A stretch of DNA of 64,000 bases, taken from assembly GCF_004745635.1 (NCBI RefSeq), contig NZ_SRLB01000021.1, forward strand, positions 54,027 through 118,026, written 5' to 3'. The notes under the pieces are model-generated. The model made no database searches and had not been told where the DNA came from. It was given only the letters and a program-made list of their open reading frames with translations. Both the position numbers and the translations under genes were made by a program. This DNA comes from Methylobacterium nonmethylotrophicum. GTDB lineage: Bacteria; Pseudomonadota; Alphaproteobacteria; Rhizobiales; Beijerinckiaceae. This document shows, piece after piece, positions 18,532-27,068 of this stretch (position 1 is its first letter; each line of letters starts with the position of its first letter).

Positions 18532-19863
18532 ATGACCTCCTCCCGTCCCCGCCGCCTCAAGACCCTGGTCGGTGCGCCCCCTCTCGTCGCCGCCGCGAAC
18601 GACGCGGATCCGGGCGTCGGCCTGCGCCGCGCGGTCGCGCTCGCCCGCAAGGCCGAGGCCGAGCGGATCACCGGCCTGTTCACCGCCGACCTGCTGCAGA
18701 TCGACCCGGCGGGCCTCGCCGGGACGGCGGGCGTGCAGGAGCCGCTGATCGCGCTGGCCGCGCTCAGCCAGGCGACCGAGCGGATCGGGCTGGTGGCGAC
18801 GGTCTCGACCACCTTCCACCACCCCTTCAACCTCGCCCGGCAGCTCGCCACCCTCGACCACGTCAGCGGCGGCCGCGCGGCCTGGAACGCCGTGACCTCC
18901 TCGGTCGGCGAGGAGAATTTCGGCGAGGCGACATCCGACGGGGTCCTGCCGAGCCCCGAGGCGCGCTACGCCCGGGCTGCGGAGTTCATCGCGGTCGTCA
19001 ACGCCCTGTTCGACGCGAATGCGCGCGACGCGGTCATCCGCAAGGCGTCCGGCGCGCTCGCGCTCGATCCGGCGAAGTTCCACCGCATCGACCATCGCGG
19101 CCGGCACTTCACGGTCGCAGGTCCCCTCAACGTGCCGCCGCTGGCGCAGGGCCGCCCGGTCCAGTTCCAGGCCGGGCAGTCGGAGGCGGGCGTCGCCGTC
19201 GGCGCGGCCCATGCCGAGGTGGTCTACACCTCGCAGCCGAGCTTCGAAGGCGCGGTCGCCTTCGCGGCGGACCTGCGCCGGCGCGCCGCCGCCCTCGGGC
19301 GCGGGCCCGGCCTGCCCTTCGTGATGAACTCCTTCCACTGCCTGATCGGCGAGTCCGAGGCCGATGTCGGCCGCCGGCTCGCCGAGAAGCACGCCCGCAT
19401 CGACTACGACCAGGGCCGGCTCAAGCTTGCCGACATGCTGGGCGGGGATATTGACCTCTCGGGACTTCCCCTCGACGCGCCCCTGCCCGAGGCGCTGCTG
19501 CCCGAGGTGACGCGCATCAACCGCCGACGCGGTCGGGTCGAGATCTTCCGGCGCTACGCGAAGCAGGGACTGCCTCTGCGCCGGCTCATCATCGAGGCCC
19601 AGGAGACCGGGCACTGGTCGGTTGCCGGCACGCCCGATCAGCTCGCCGACGCCCTGGAGGAGCGCTACCGCGCCGGGATCCTCGACGTCGTCACCCTGCA
19701 CGGCCTCGGCAACCCCGACCAGGAGGACCTGCTCGTGAACGGCCTCCTGCCGGAGCTGCGGCGGCGCGCCCTGATCGACACCGACTATGTCGGCGACGAT
19801 TTCCGCTCCAACCTCGAATTGCCGCCGCTCGCGGACGCGACCGCGCGGGCGCGGATCGCCTGA
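18532..19863 (+). CDS. LLM-class flavin-dependent monooxygenase, NtaA/SnaA/DszA/CmoJ type
   Basis: 443 residues, the usual length for the nitrilotriacetate/dibenzothiophene-sulfone type luciferase-like enzymes, which use FMNH2 and O2 to cleave C-S or C-N bonds. Seen: GLVATVSTTFHHPFNLARQL, ATLDHVSGGRAAWNAVTSS (family signature), HRIDHRGRHFTVAGPLNVPP, and QGRPVQFQAGQSEAGVAVGA. It follows the first GNAT gene by 66 bp in the same direction. No flavin reductase gene is seen in the island. Paralogous to the enzyme at 21186. Confidence 0.9.
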   Translation: MTSSRPRRLKTLVGAPPLVAAANDADPGVGLRRAVALARKAEAERITGLFTADLLQIDPAGLAGTAGVQEPLIALAALSQATERIGLVATVSTTFHHPFNLARQLATLDHVSGGRAAWNAVTSSVGEENFGEATSDGVLPSPEARYARAAEFIAVVNALFDANARDAVIRKASGALALDPAKFHRIDHRGRHFTVAGPLNVPPLAQGRPVQFQAGQSEAGVAVGAAHAEVVYTSQPSFEGAVAFAADLRRRAAALGRGPGLPFVMNSFHCLIGESEADVGRRLAEKHARIDYDQGRLKLADMLGGDIDLSGLPLDAPLPEALLPEVTRINRRRGRVEIFRRYAKQGLPLRRLIIEAQETGHWSVAGTPDQLADALEERYRAGILDVVTLHGLGNPDQEDLLVNGLLPELRRRALIDTDYVGDDFRSNLELPPLADATARARIA

Positions 19864-19870
19864 GCGGCGC

Positions 19871-19890
19871 CCGGGAGAAGATCCTCCCGG
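19871..19890 (+). terminator. Stem-loop after the first monooxygenase gene
   Basis: CCGGGAG-AAGATC-CTCCCGG, a perfect 7-bp stem with a 6-base loop, eight bases after the stop codon. No T-run follows, so it could end transcription or stabilise the 3' end. It marks the boundary between the first and second transcription units of the island. Confidence 0.45.
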
Positions 19891-20068
19891 CTGCAGCCGC
19901 CCTCGGCACAGCGCCCTGCCCTCTGGTCGATAATATTTGGAAGCGCGTTTCATTGACGAAAGGCGCCCACACGCGGAAATATCGATCTCGCAGCGCAAGA
20001 CATCTCGCGTGATGGCGTGGCCATCTACTGATTATTTCCTCGGCCTGTGCCGAGACTACGTGGCGCGT

Positions 20069-20080
20069 CACGACACGATC
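20069..20080. promoter_or_regulatory. Motif shared by the two monooxygenase leaders, site 2
   Basis: CACGACACGATC, exact reverse complement of 17709-17720. With the next bases it forms CACGATCGTG, a perfect 10-bp palindrome (20074-20083). It lies about 90 bp before the MsnO8-type start. Candidate operator. Confidence 0.3.
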
Positions 20081-20107
20081 GTGGCTCGGGAGAGCGAAAA
20101 GCCGACC

Positions 20108-20170
20108 ATGATCACGCGTCACCCGTCGATCGCCGGGCTGCACCGCCCCGACCGTCCGAGTTCCCGATGA
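20108..20170 (+). CDS. Possible 20-residue leader peptide coupled to the MsnO8-type gene
   Basis: ATG at 20108 and a stop (TGA 20168-20170) that overlaps the start of the next gene as ATGA. The peptide begins MITRHPSIAGLHRPDR. The overlap is the same arrangement used for coupled genes in the window. Short basic leader peptides precede sulfur genes in some bacteria, but no Cys is present here, so the call is weak. Confidence 0.22.
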   Translation: MITRHPSIAGLHRPDRPSSR

Positions 20171-21168
20171 CCTATCGCCTGAGCCTCCTCGACAAGAGCC
20201 CCCTCCTGCCCGGCGAGCCGGCGACCGCCGCCTTGCAGCGCACGATCGTCCTGGCGCAGGCCGCCGAGCGCCTCGGCTACGCGCGCTTCTGGGTGGCGGA
20301 GCACCACGCCAATCCGGGGCTGGCCGGCACCGCCCCCGAGGTCCTGATCGCGCATCTCGCCGCCCGCACGCAGCGCATCCGGCTCGGCTCCGGCGGCGTG
20401 CTGCTGCCGCATTACAGTCCCTACAAGGTCGCCGAGACCTTCAACCTGCTGGCCGCCCTGGCACCAAACCGGATCGACCTCGGCATCGGCAAGGCCCCGG
20501 GCGGCCTGCCCGACGCGACCCGCGCCCTGCGGCGCCGGCACGATCCGGCCGACCACGCGACCTTCGACGACCTCCTGGCCGAACTCGACCGCTATCTCGC
20601 GCCGCACGAGAGCGGATTGCGCGAAGGCACTCTGCGCGCCTTGCCGACGCCGCCCGCGGCCCCGGAGCGCTTCCTGCTGGGCGCCAGCCCCGACAGCGCC
20701 CGCACGGCCGCGGCGCTCGGCTGGCGCTTCGTCTTCGCCGGCCAGCTCAACGGCGACCCGCGGGCGATCGAGGCGAGCCTGGAGGCCTGCGCGCAGGCCG
20801 GCGCCAAGGACTCTCCCCTCCTCGCCGTGACGGCCCTCGCGGCGTTGAGCCACGAGGAGGCGCGGGCGCTCACCGATCCGCTCCAGGTGGTGCGGGTCAC
20901 GCTACCCGACGGCCAGAGCGTCAATCTCGGCAGCGAGGCGCAGGCGTCGGAGTTCGCCCGGCAGGCCGGCGCCGCTTCCTACCGGACCGAGATCCGCCGG
21001 CCGCACGTGCTGTCGGGCACTGCCGACGAGATCCGGGCCGAGCTCGACCGGCTCCACGCCCGCTTCGGGGTCGAGGAGTTCGTCGTCGACACACCCCCCT
21101 CCGCGACAGGCAGGCGCCTCGCCTCCGTGACCCTGATCGCAGGCGGCGCCCCGGCGCTGGCGGCCTGA
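20167..21168 (+). CDS. LLM-class monooxygenase, MsnO8/YtmO (CmoO) type
   Basis: 333 residues, matching the MsnO8 subfamily of luciferase-like enzymes. Seen: YRLSLLDKSPLLPGEPATAA at the start, GYARFWVAEHHANPGLAGTA, GSGGVLLPHYSPYKVAETFN, and LGIGKAPGG. Bacillus YtmO/CmoO, in the S-alkylcysteine salvage operon, belongs to the same group. The ATG at 20167 begins exactly where family similarity begins. An 18-bp gap leads to the next monooxygenase gene. Confidence 0.9.
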   Translation: MTYRLSLLDKSPLLPGEPATAALQRTIVLAQAAERLGYARFWVAEHHANPGLAGTAPEVLIAHLAARTQRIRLGSGGVLLPHYSPYKVAETFNLLAALAPNRIDLGIGKAPGGLPDATRALRRRHDPADHATFDDLLAELDRYLAPHESGLREGTLRALPTPPAAPERFLLGASPDSARTAAALGWRFVFAGQLNGDPRAIEASLEACAQAGAKDSPLLAVTALAALSHEEARALTDPLQVVRVTLPDGQSVNLGSEAQASEFARQAGAASYRTEIRRPHVLSGTADEIRAELDRLHARFGVEEFVVDTPPSATGRRLASVTLIAGGAPALAA

Positions 21169-21185
21169 TCGTTGAGAGTCCCACG

Positions 21186-22529
21186 ATGACCCAGACCCGT
21201 CTCACCTTCGGCCTGATGCTCCAGGGCGGCGGCAGCCACATGAATGCGTGGCGCCACCCGAGCAACCCGGCCGACGCCAGCGTCAACCTCGACTTCTTCG
21301 TCGGCAACGCCCGCAAGGCGGAACAGAACGGCATCGCCTTCGCGTTCGTGGCCGACGGCCTCTACATCAACGAGAAGTCGATCCCGCACTTCCTCAATCG
21401 CTTCGAGCCGCTCACCATCCTGTCGGCATTGGCGGTGAGCACCGAAAAACTCGGCCTCGTCGGCACGGTCTCGACCTCCTACAGCGACCCCTTCACCATC
21501 GCCCGGCAATTCGCCTCGCTCGACCTGATCAGCGGCGGCCGGGCCGGCTGGAACGCCGTGACCTCGCCGCTCGAGGGCTCCGGGCGCAACTACAGCCGGC
21601 CCCATCCCGAGCACGCGCTCCGCTACGAGATCGCGCAGGAATACCTCGACGTCGTGAAGGGCCTGTGGGATTCCTGGGACGACGACGCCTTCCCGCGCGA
21701 CCGGGAGACCGGCCGGTTCTTCGATCGGGACAAGCTCCACCGGCTCGACCACAAGGGGCGCTTCTTCCAGGTCGAGGGCCCGCTCAACATCCAGCGGTCG
21801 GCACAGGGCCAGCCGGTGGTCTTCCAGGCCGGCGCGTCCGAGGCCGGCATCGGGCTCGCCGGCCGGCACGCCGACGCGGTCTTCGCCAACCACCTGCCGC
21901 TGGCTGAGGCGCAGAGCCTCTACCGCAACCTCAAGGCGAGCGCCGTCGCCCATGGCCGCCGGGCCGACGACCTGAAGGTCTTCCCCGGCGCCGGCCCGAT
22001 CGTCGGCCGCACCAGGGGCGAGGCTGAGGAGAAGTACCGGGCGATCCGCGACCTGATCTCGATCGACGACGCGCTCGCCTATCTCGGCCGCTTCTTCGAC
22101 CATCACGACTTCTCGGCCTACCCGCTCGACGCGCCCTTCCCGGATCTCGGCGCGATCGGCCAGAACAGCTTCCGCTCGACCACCGACCGCATCAAGCGCA
22201 ACGCCGCCGAGAAGCGCCAGACCCTGCGCGAGGCGGCGCTCGAGGCCGCGACCCCGCGCACCGACCTGATCGGCTCGGCCGAGGAGGTCGCCGAGACCTT
22301 GATTACCCGGGTCGAGCAGGGCGCCGCGGACGGCTTCGTGCTCGGCTTCCCCGTCATCGGCCAGGGGCTCGACGACTTCGTCGACCTCGTGATCCCGGTG
22401 CTGGAGGCGCGCGGCGTCTACGACCGCACGCTGCCGGGTGCGACCTTGCGCGACCATCTCGGCCTGCCCCGCCGCGAGAGCCGCTACGCCGCCGAGGCGG
22501 CGCCCGCGCGCCGGGTGGCCGCGCGATGA
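21186..22529 (+). CDS. LLM-class flavin-dependent monooxygenase, NtaA/SnaA/CmoJ type (second copy)
   Basis: 447 residues. Seen: TFGLMLQGGGSHMNAWRHPS, GLVGTVSTSYSDPFTIARQF, ASLDLISGGRAGWNAVTSPL (signature), LDHKGRFFQVEGPLNIQRSA and PVVFQAGASEAGIGLAGRHA. Shares the subfamily with the enzyme at 18532 but differs in the N-terminus and the substrate-loop region, so a different substrate is likely. Its stop overlaps the start of the second GNAT gene (ATGA), which couples the two functions. Confidence 0.92.
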   Translation: MTQTRLTFGLMLQGGGSHMNAWRHPSNPADASVNLDFFVGNARKAEQNGIAFAFVADGLYINEKSIPHFLNRFEPLTILSALAVSTEKLGLVGTVSTSYSDPFTIARQFASLDLISGGRAGWNAVTSPLEGSGRNYSRPHPEHALRYEIAQEYLDVVKGLWDSWDDDAFPRDRETGRFFDRDKLHRLDHKGRFFQVEGPLNIQRSAQGQPVVFQAGASEAGIGLAGRHADAVFANHLPLAEAQSLYRNLKASAVAHGRRADDLKVFPGAGPIVGRTRGEAEEKYRAIRDLISIDDALAYLGRFFDHHDFSAYPLDAPFPDLGAIGQNSFRSTTDRIKRNAAEKRQTLREAALEAATPRTDLIGSAEEVAETLITRVEQGAADGFVLGFPVIGQGLDDFVDLVIPVLEARGVYDRTLPGATLRDHLGLPRRESRYAAEAAPARRVAAR

Positions 22530-23086
22530 CGCGTCCCTCGTCGCCAGCCCCCGCCGATCGGAGCCGCCGCATGCCAGACCTGTTCGTCTCGACCACGCCC
22601 CTCGATCCCCGGGCACAGCCCCTCTTCGACCAGCTCACCTGGGAATACGTCACCCGCTACGGGACCTATTTCGGGGGGCCGCCGGGCGCCGAGATGACCC
22701 GCTACCCGGCCGACCTGTTCGCACCTCCGCACGGCCACTTCCTGCTCCTCCTGCGCGACGGCGTGGCGATTGCCGGCGGCGCGTTCAAGCGCTTCGACGA
22801 GCGCACCGCCGAGCTGAAGCGGGTCTGGACCGACCCGTCGTTGCGTCGCCAGGGCCTGGCGCGCCGGGTCGTCGCCGAGCTCGAGGCGCAGGCGGTGCGG
22901 CAGGGCTACGCGCGCGTCTACCTGACGACGGGCTTTCGCCAGCCCGAGGCCAAGGGGCTCTATCTCAGCCTCGGCTACACGCCCCTGTTCGACCTCACCG
23001 TCGACCCCGAGACCTACGGCATCCTGCCCTTCGAGAAGGCGCTGCCGACGGCCGCGCGGGCGGGCTCCGAGCGCGACGCCGCCTGA
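22526..23086 (+). CDS. GNAT-family N-acetyltransferase (second copy)
   Basis: 186 residues from the ATG overlapping the monooxygenase stop; an in-frame ATG 15 codons later (MPDLFVSTTPLDPRAQPLF) matches the paralogue's N-terminus and is an alternative. Core motifs: KRVWTDPSLRRQGLARRVVA and ARVYLTTGFRQPEAKGLYLS. Paralogue of 17845. Likely acetylates the amino group of an S-substituted cysteine or similar thioether (inference from the gene neighbourhood). Confidence 0.84.
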   Translation: MTRPSSPAPADRSRRMPDLFVSTTPLDPRAQPLFDQLTWEYVTRYGTYFGGPPGAEMTRYPADLFAPPHGHFLLLLRDGVAIAGGAFKRFDERTAELKRVWTDPSLRRQGLARRVVAELEAQAVRQGYARVYLTTGFRQPEAKGLYLSLGYTPLFDLTVDPETYGILPFEKALPTAARAGSERDAA

Positions 23087-23118
23087 CGCGGTCCCGACCT
23101 CCTCATCCCGAGACAGCC

Positions 23119-24885
23119 ATGCCCCTCGCCAGCAACGTCGCGGACCTGCCCGCGCCGGCCCGCGCCGCCTCCCCCGTCCGCGACTTCAGCCGCCTCAGGA
23201 TCGTCCCGGCCCGGTATCCGGCCCGCACCGCCGGCACGGTCTTCGCCGGGCTCGTCATCGCGGGCGTCCTCCACTCGGTCCTGTCCAACCCGCGCTGGGG
23301 CTGGGACGTGTTCGCCGCGTGGTTCTTCGCCGAGCCGGTGCTGGTCGGGCTCGGGCGCACCCTGCTGCTGACGGCGCTGGGCACGGTCCTCGGCTTCCTG
23401 TTCGGCACGCTGCTCGCGCTCGCCCGGGTCTCCGGCTCGCCGCTGCTCTCGGGCCTGGCCTGGGGCTACGTCTGGCTCTTCCGCTCGATCCCCTTGATCG
23501 TGCTGCTCCTGATCCTCAACAACCTCGGGTACCTCTACGACACGATCTGGCTCGGGGTGCCCTTCACCGGCATCACCCTCGCCTCCTGGCAGACGACGCA
23601 ACTCATCACGCCGTTCCTCGCCGCCGTGCTCGGGCTGACCCTCAACGCCTCGGCCTTCTCCTGCGAGATCGTGCGCGGCGGCATCCTGGCGGTCGACCAG
23701 GGCCAGCACGAGGCGGCCGCGGCGCTCGGGCTGCCGCGGCGCCGGCAGGTCTCGCGCATCGTCCTGCCGCAGGCGATGCGGACCATCCTGCCGACCGCCT
23801 TCAACGAGGTCATCAGCATCGCCAAGGGCACCTCGCAGGTCTACATCCTGGCCCTGCCCGAGCTGTTCTACACGATCCAGGTCATCTACCGGCGCAACCT
23901 CGAGGTCATCCCGCTCCTGATGGTGGCGACCGTCTGGTACCTGGTGATCCTGAGCGTCCTGTCCTTCGTCCAGCGCCACGTCGAGCGCTACTACGCCCGC
24001 GGCGCGCTGCGGAACCCGCCGCCCTCGCTGATCGGCACGGCCCTCACGCGGTGGCGCGGGGCGGGCGCCCGCGCCCCGTCGGCGGTCCCGGCTATCTCCG
24101 CGCCCGCCGTCCTGCCGGTGCGCAGCGGCGGCGAGATCCGCATCGCGAACGTCTCGAAGAGCTTCGGCCCGCTCACGGTGCTCGACGACGTCAGCCTTTC
24201 CTTACGCGCAGGCAGCGTGACCGCGATCATCGGCCAGTCCGGCTCCGGCAAGTCGACCCTCCTGCGGGCGATCAACCATCTCGAGCGGGTCGATGCCGGC
24301 TTCATCGCCATCGACGGCGAGCTGATCGGCTACCGCCAGGACGGCGACACGCTCTACGAGCTGAAGGAGACCGACATCCTCGCCCGCCGCGTCGACGTCG
24401 GCATGGTGTTTCAGAGCTTCAACCTGTTTCCGCACCTCACGGTCATCGAGAACATCGTCGAGGCGCCGATGACCGTGCGCGGCCTGCCCAGGGCGCAGGC
24501 CCTGGCCGAGGCGCGGGAGCTGCTCGCCCGGGTCGGCCTCGCCGACAAGGCCGAATCCTATCCGCGCCAGCTCTCCGGCGGGCAGCAGCAGCGCGTCGCC
24601 ATCGCCCGGGCGCTGGCCTTGCGGCCCAAGGTGCTGCTGTTCGACGAGCCGACCTCCGCCCTCGACCCCGAGCTCGTCGGCGAGGTGCTCGACGTGATCA
24701 AGGAGCTTAGCCTCTCCGGCACCACCCTGGTGATCGTCACCCACGAGATCGGCTTTGCCCGCGAGGTCGCCGACCAAGTGGTGTTCATGGAGGGCGGCCG
24801 GATCCTTGAGCAGGGCCCGCCCGCCCGCGTGCTCGCCGCGCCCGACCATCCCCGCACCCGCGAATTCCTCGCCAAGGTGCTCTGA
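23119..24885 (+). CDS. Amino-acid (cystine-type) ABC transporter, permease-ATPase fusion
   Basis: 588 residues. The N-terminal ~300 hold a HisM/TcyL-type permease with several membrane segments and the EAA loop (HEAAAALGLPRRRQVSRIVL). After a Pro/Ala-rich linker (~315-340) comes a full polar-amino-acid ATPase: Walker A GQSGSGKST (~372), Q-loop MVFQSFNLFPHLTV, signature LSGGQQQRVAIARAL and Walker B VLLFDEPTSALDPE, H-loop THEIGFARE. In most bacteria the two are separate genes. Start at the ATG at 23119. Two binding proteins follow, so one membrane machine may serve two receptors. Confidence 0.9.
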   Translation: MPLASNVADLPAPARAASPVRDFSRLRIVPARYPARTAGTVFAGLVIAGVLHSVLSNPRWGWDVFAAWFFAEPVLVGLGRTLLLTALGTVLGFLFGTLLALARVSGSPLLSGLAWGYVWLFRSIPLIVLLLILNNLGYLYDTIWLGVPFTGITLASWQTTQLITPFLAAVLGLTLNASAFSCEIVRGGILAVDQGQHEAAAALGLPRRRQVSRIVLPQAMRTILPTAFNEVISIAKGTSQVYILALPELFYTIQVIYRRNLEVIPLLMVATVWYLVILSVLSFVQRHVERYYARGALRNPPPSLIGTALTRWRGAGARAPSAVPAISAPAVLPVRSGGEIRIANVSKSFGPLTVLDDVSLSLRAGSVTAIIGQSGSGKSTLLRAINHLERVDAGFIAIDGELIGYRQDGDTLYELKETDILARRVDVGMVFQSFNLFPHLTVIENIVEAPMTVRGLPRAQALAEARELLARVGLADKAESYPRQLSGGQQQRVAIARALALRPKVLLFDEPTSALDPELVGEVLDVIKELSLSGTTLVIVTHEIGFAREVADQVVFMEGGRILEQGPPARVLAAPDHPRTREFLAKVL

Positions 24886-24928
24886 TCCCCCACCCTGCAA
24901 GCCCCCCAATCTGCAAGGACCTCGTCCC

Positions 24929-25855
24929 GTGCCGACCCGTCGCGATTCGCTCGCCCTCCTGGCCGCCGCCTCGACCGCCCTCTTCTCCGGCCGCGCGCTC
25001 TCGCAAGGAATCGACCTCTCCCCCGAGCAGCCCGGCCGCGTCCGCGCGGCGCGCGACGAGGAGGCGATCCGGCTGATCGCCAAGGACGCGCGGTTCGCCC
25101 GGGAGGGCGTGTTCACGGTGGCCAACAATGCCGGGCGCTTTCCCTTCGGGGGCTACGCCAGCGACACCAAGACGGTGATCGGGGCCGAGCCCGACATCGC
25201 CCAGCTCGTCGCCGACGCGCTCGGCCGCCGCCTCGAGATCGTCCCGACCTCCTGGGCCGACTGGCCCCTCGGGGTCACCTCGGGCAAGTTCGACGCGGTG
25301 ATCTCGAACGTCACGGTCACCGAGCAGCGCAAGGAGAAGTTCGACTTCTCGACCTACCGCAAGGACCTGCTCGGCTTCTACGTCAAGAAGACCAACCCGC
25401 TCGTCATCCGCGAGCCGAAGGACGTGGCCGGGCTCAAGATCATCGTCTCCTCCGGCACCAACCAGGAGCAGATCCTGCTGCGCTGGAACGACCAGTACGT
25501 GAAGGCCGGCCTGAAACCCATCGAGGTGCAGTATTACGACGACGACGTGGTGCTCTACCTCGCCCTCGAGTCAGGCCGCGCCGACGCCTATCTCGGCCCG
25601 AACGCGCTGCTGAGCTTCAAGGCGGCGCAGGAAGGCAAGACCCGGCTCGCCGGCAACTTCAGCGGCGGCTGGCCGGTCCTGGCCGAGATCGCCGTGACGA
25701 CCCGCAAGGGCGCGGGACTGGCCGACGCCATCACCCGGGCGATCAACACCCAGATCCGCAACGGCAACTACGCCAAGGCGCTGGCGCGCTGGAACCTCTC
25801 GGCCGAGGCGATCGAGGAGTCGCGCACCAACCCGCCCGGCCTGCCGCGGGCGTGA
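24929..25855 (+). CDS. Cystine/amino-acid-type ABC substrate-binding protein, copy 1
   Basis: 308 residues from a GTG start at 24929. Signal peptide VPTRRDSLALLAAASTALF, with an Arg-Arg pair that could be Tat-type. The mature type II binding fold includes GAEPDIAQLVADALGRRLEI, TSGKFDAVISNVTVTEQRKE and KFDFSTYRKDLLGFYVKKTN, typical of FliY/TcyJ-like receptors. Forty-three bp after the fusion transporter. Strongly similar to the protein at 26129. Confidence 0.9.
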   Translation: MPTRRDSLALLAAASTALFSGRALSQGIDLSPEQPGRVRAARDEEAIRLIAKDARFAREGVFTVANNAGRFPFGGYASDTKTVIGAEPDIAQLVADALGRRLEIVPTSWADWPLGVTSGKFDAVISNVTVTEQRKEKFDFSTYRKDLLGFYVKKTNPLVIREPKDVAGLKIIVSSGTNQEQILLRWNDQYVKAGLKPIEVQYYDDDVVLYLALESGRADAYLGPNALLSFKAAQEGKTRLAGNFSGGWPVLAEIAVTTRKGAGLADAITRAINTQIRNGNYAKALARWNLSAEAIEESRTNPPGLPRA

Positions 25856-25912
25856 GACGAGCTCGCCACAAGAATTGAAGATGCCGCGTGAATAATCGGA
25901 AACAAGACATGG

Positions 25913-26074
25913 CGCGGGATCCCCTCTCCCGTGTGGGAGAGGGGTAGGGGTGAGGAGGGTGGCTCGGTTGCCGCAATGACCCTGAACCGTCGATCTGCGC
26001 AGCTCAGCGTTCACAGTTCAATCCTGAAGCCGAGCCACCCTCACCCCCAGCCCCTCTCCCACACGGGAGAGGGG
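25913..26074. repeat. Inverted pair of REP-like elements between the two binding-protein genes
   Basis: Copy 2 (25913-25975) has GCGCGGGATCC followed by a perfect hairpin CCCCTCTCCC-GTGT-GGGAGAGGGG (25921-25944), then TAGGGGTGAGGAGGGTGGCTCGG. Copy 3 (26029-26074) is its mirror image: CCGAGCCACCCTCACCCCCAG, then CCCCTCTCCC-ACAC-GGGAGAGGGG (26051-26074). The pair forms a long inverted repeat with a spacer of about 55 bp. Related to the element at 17378. Confidence 0.8.
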
Positions 26075-26128
26075 GGACTCCCACCTTAATCTTTCCCTCT
26101 TTGAGGCTGCGGCAACGCGAGACTTGTG

Positions 26129-27064
26129 ATGATCGATCGACGACTGATCCTCTCATTCCTCGTTGGCGCGCTCTGCGCCGGCCAGGCCCTGCCCGCCTCG
26201 GCGCAGAGCACCCCCTTCGACCTCGGCCCCGAGCAGCCCGGCCGGGTCCGCGCCGAGGCCGACCCGGCGGCGATCGCCCGGATTCCGAAGGGGTTCCGGT
26301 TCGTCGAACCGGGAACCCTCACGGTGGCGATCACCCCGGGCGGGCCGCCGCTCGGCACCTACGCGACAGATGCGAAAACCGTCGTCGGCGCCGATCCCGA
26401 CTTCGCCCAGCTCGTCGCCGACAGCCTCGGCCTCAAGCTCGCCCTCGTGCCGGTCGCCTGGGCCGACTGGCCGCTCGGCCTCGCCTCGGGCCGCTACGAC
26501 GCGGTGATCTCGAATGTCGGCGTGACCGAGCAGCGCAAGGAGAAGTTCGACTTCTCGACCTACCGGCAGGGTCTGCACGGCTTCTTCGTGCGCGCCGACA
26601 GCAGGATCGACCATATCCGCGAGCCCAAGGACGCGGCGGGGCTGACGATCAGCGTCGGCGGCGGCACCAACCAGGAGCGCATCCTGGTGGAGTGGAGCCG
26701 GCAGAACGTCGCGGCGGGCCTCAAGCCCATCGACCTGCAGCTCTTCGACGACGAGGCCGCGCGCCTCGTCTCCTTACGCTCCGGCCGCGCCGACGCGGTC
26801 GTGCAGCCCCACGCCCAGCTGGTCTTCGTGGCGGCGCGCGACCGCGACATCAGGCGGGTCGGCACGCTCAGCGCCGGCTGGCCGCTCACATCCGACGTGG
26901 CGATCGCGACGCGCAAAGGCAGCGGCCTCGTCGACGCGCTGACGCAGGCGACCAACGACCTGATCGCCGACGGCCGGTACCGCCGGATGCTCGCGCGCTG
27001 GGGCCTGGAGGAGGAGGCGCTGCCGCGCTCCGAGACCAACCCGCCCGGCCTGCCGAAGTTTTGA
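26129..27064 (+). CDS. Cystine/amino-acid-type ABC substrate-binding protein, copy 2
   Basis: 311 residues from the ATG at 26129 (a GTG directly upstream is an alternative). Signal peptide MIDRRLILSFLVGALCAGQA with cleavage after ASA. Shares PFDLGPEQPGRVRAEADPAA, DFAQLVADSLGLKLALV, YDAVISNVGVTEQRKEKFDF and the C-terminal SETNPPGLPKF with copy 1, so the two arose by duplication. It is separated from copy 1 by the inverted repeat pair. Probably gives the transporter a second ligand range. Confidence 0.9.
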   Translation: MIDRRLILSFLVGALCAGQALPASAQSTPFDLGPEQPGRVRAEADPAAIARIPKGFRFVEPGTLTVAITPGGPPLGTYATDAKTVVGADPDFAQLVADSLGLKLALVPVAWADWPLGLASGRYDAVISNVGVTEQRKEKFDFSTYRQGLHGFFVRADSRIDHIREPKDAAGLTISVGGGTNQERILVEWSRQNVAAGLKPIDLQLFDDEAARLVSLRSGRADAVVQPHAQLVFVAARDRDIRRVGTLSAGWPLTSDVAIATRKGSGLVDALTQATNDLIADGRYRRMLARWGLEEEALPRSETNPPGLPKF

Positions 27065-27068
27065 GGCG

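Larger units (their letters stand above)
19864..20166. other. Leader region of the second organosulfur transcription unit
   Basis: 303 bp. After the stem-loop come a locally AT-rich stretch (GATAATATTTGG), TTGACG at 19953 as a possible -35, the motif shared with the first unit (20069-20080), and a 20-codon frame that overlaps the start of the MsnO8-type gene. Confidence 0.45.
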
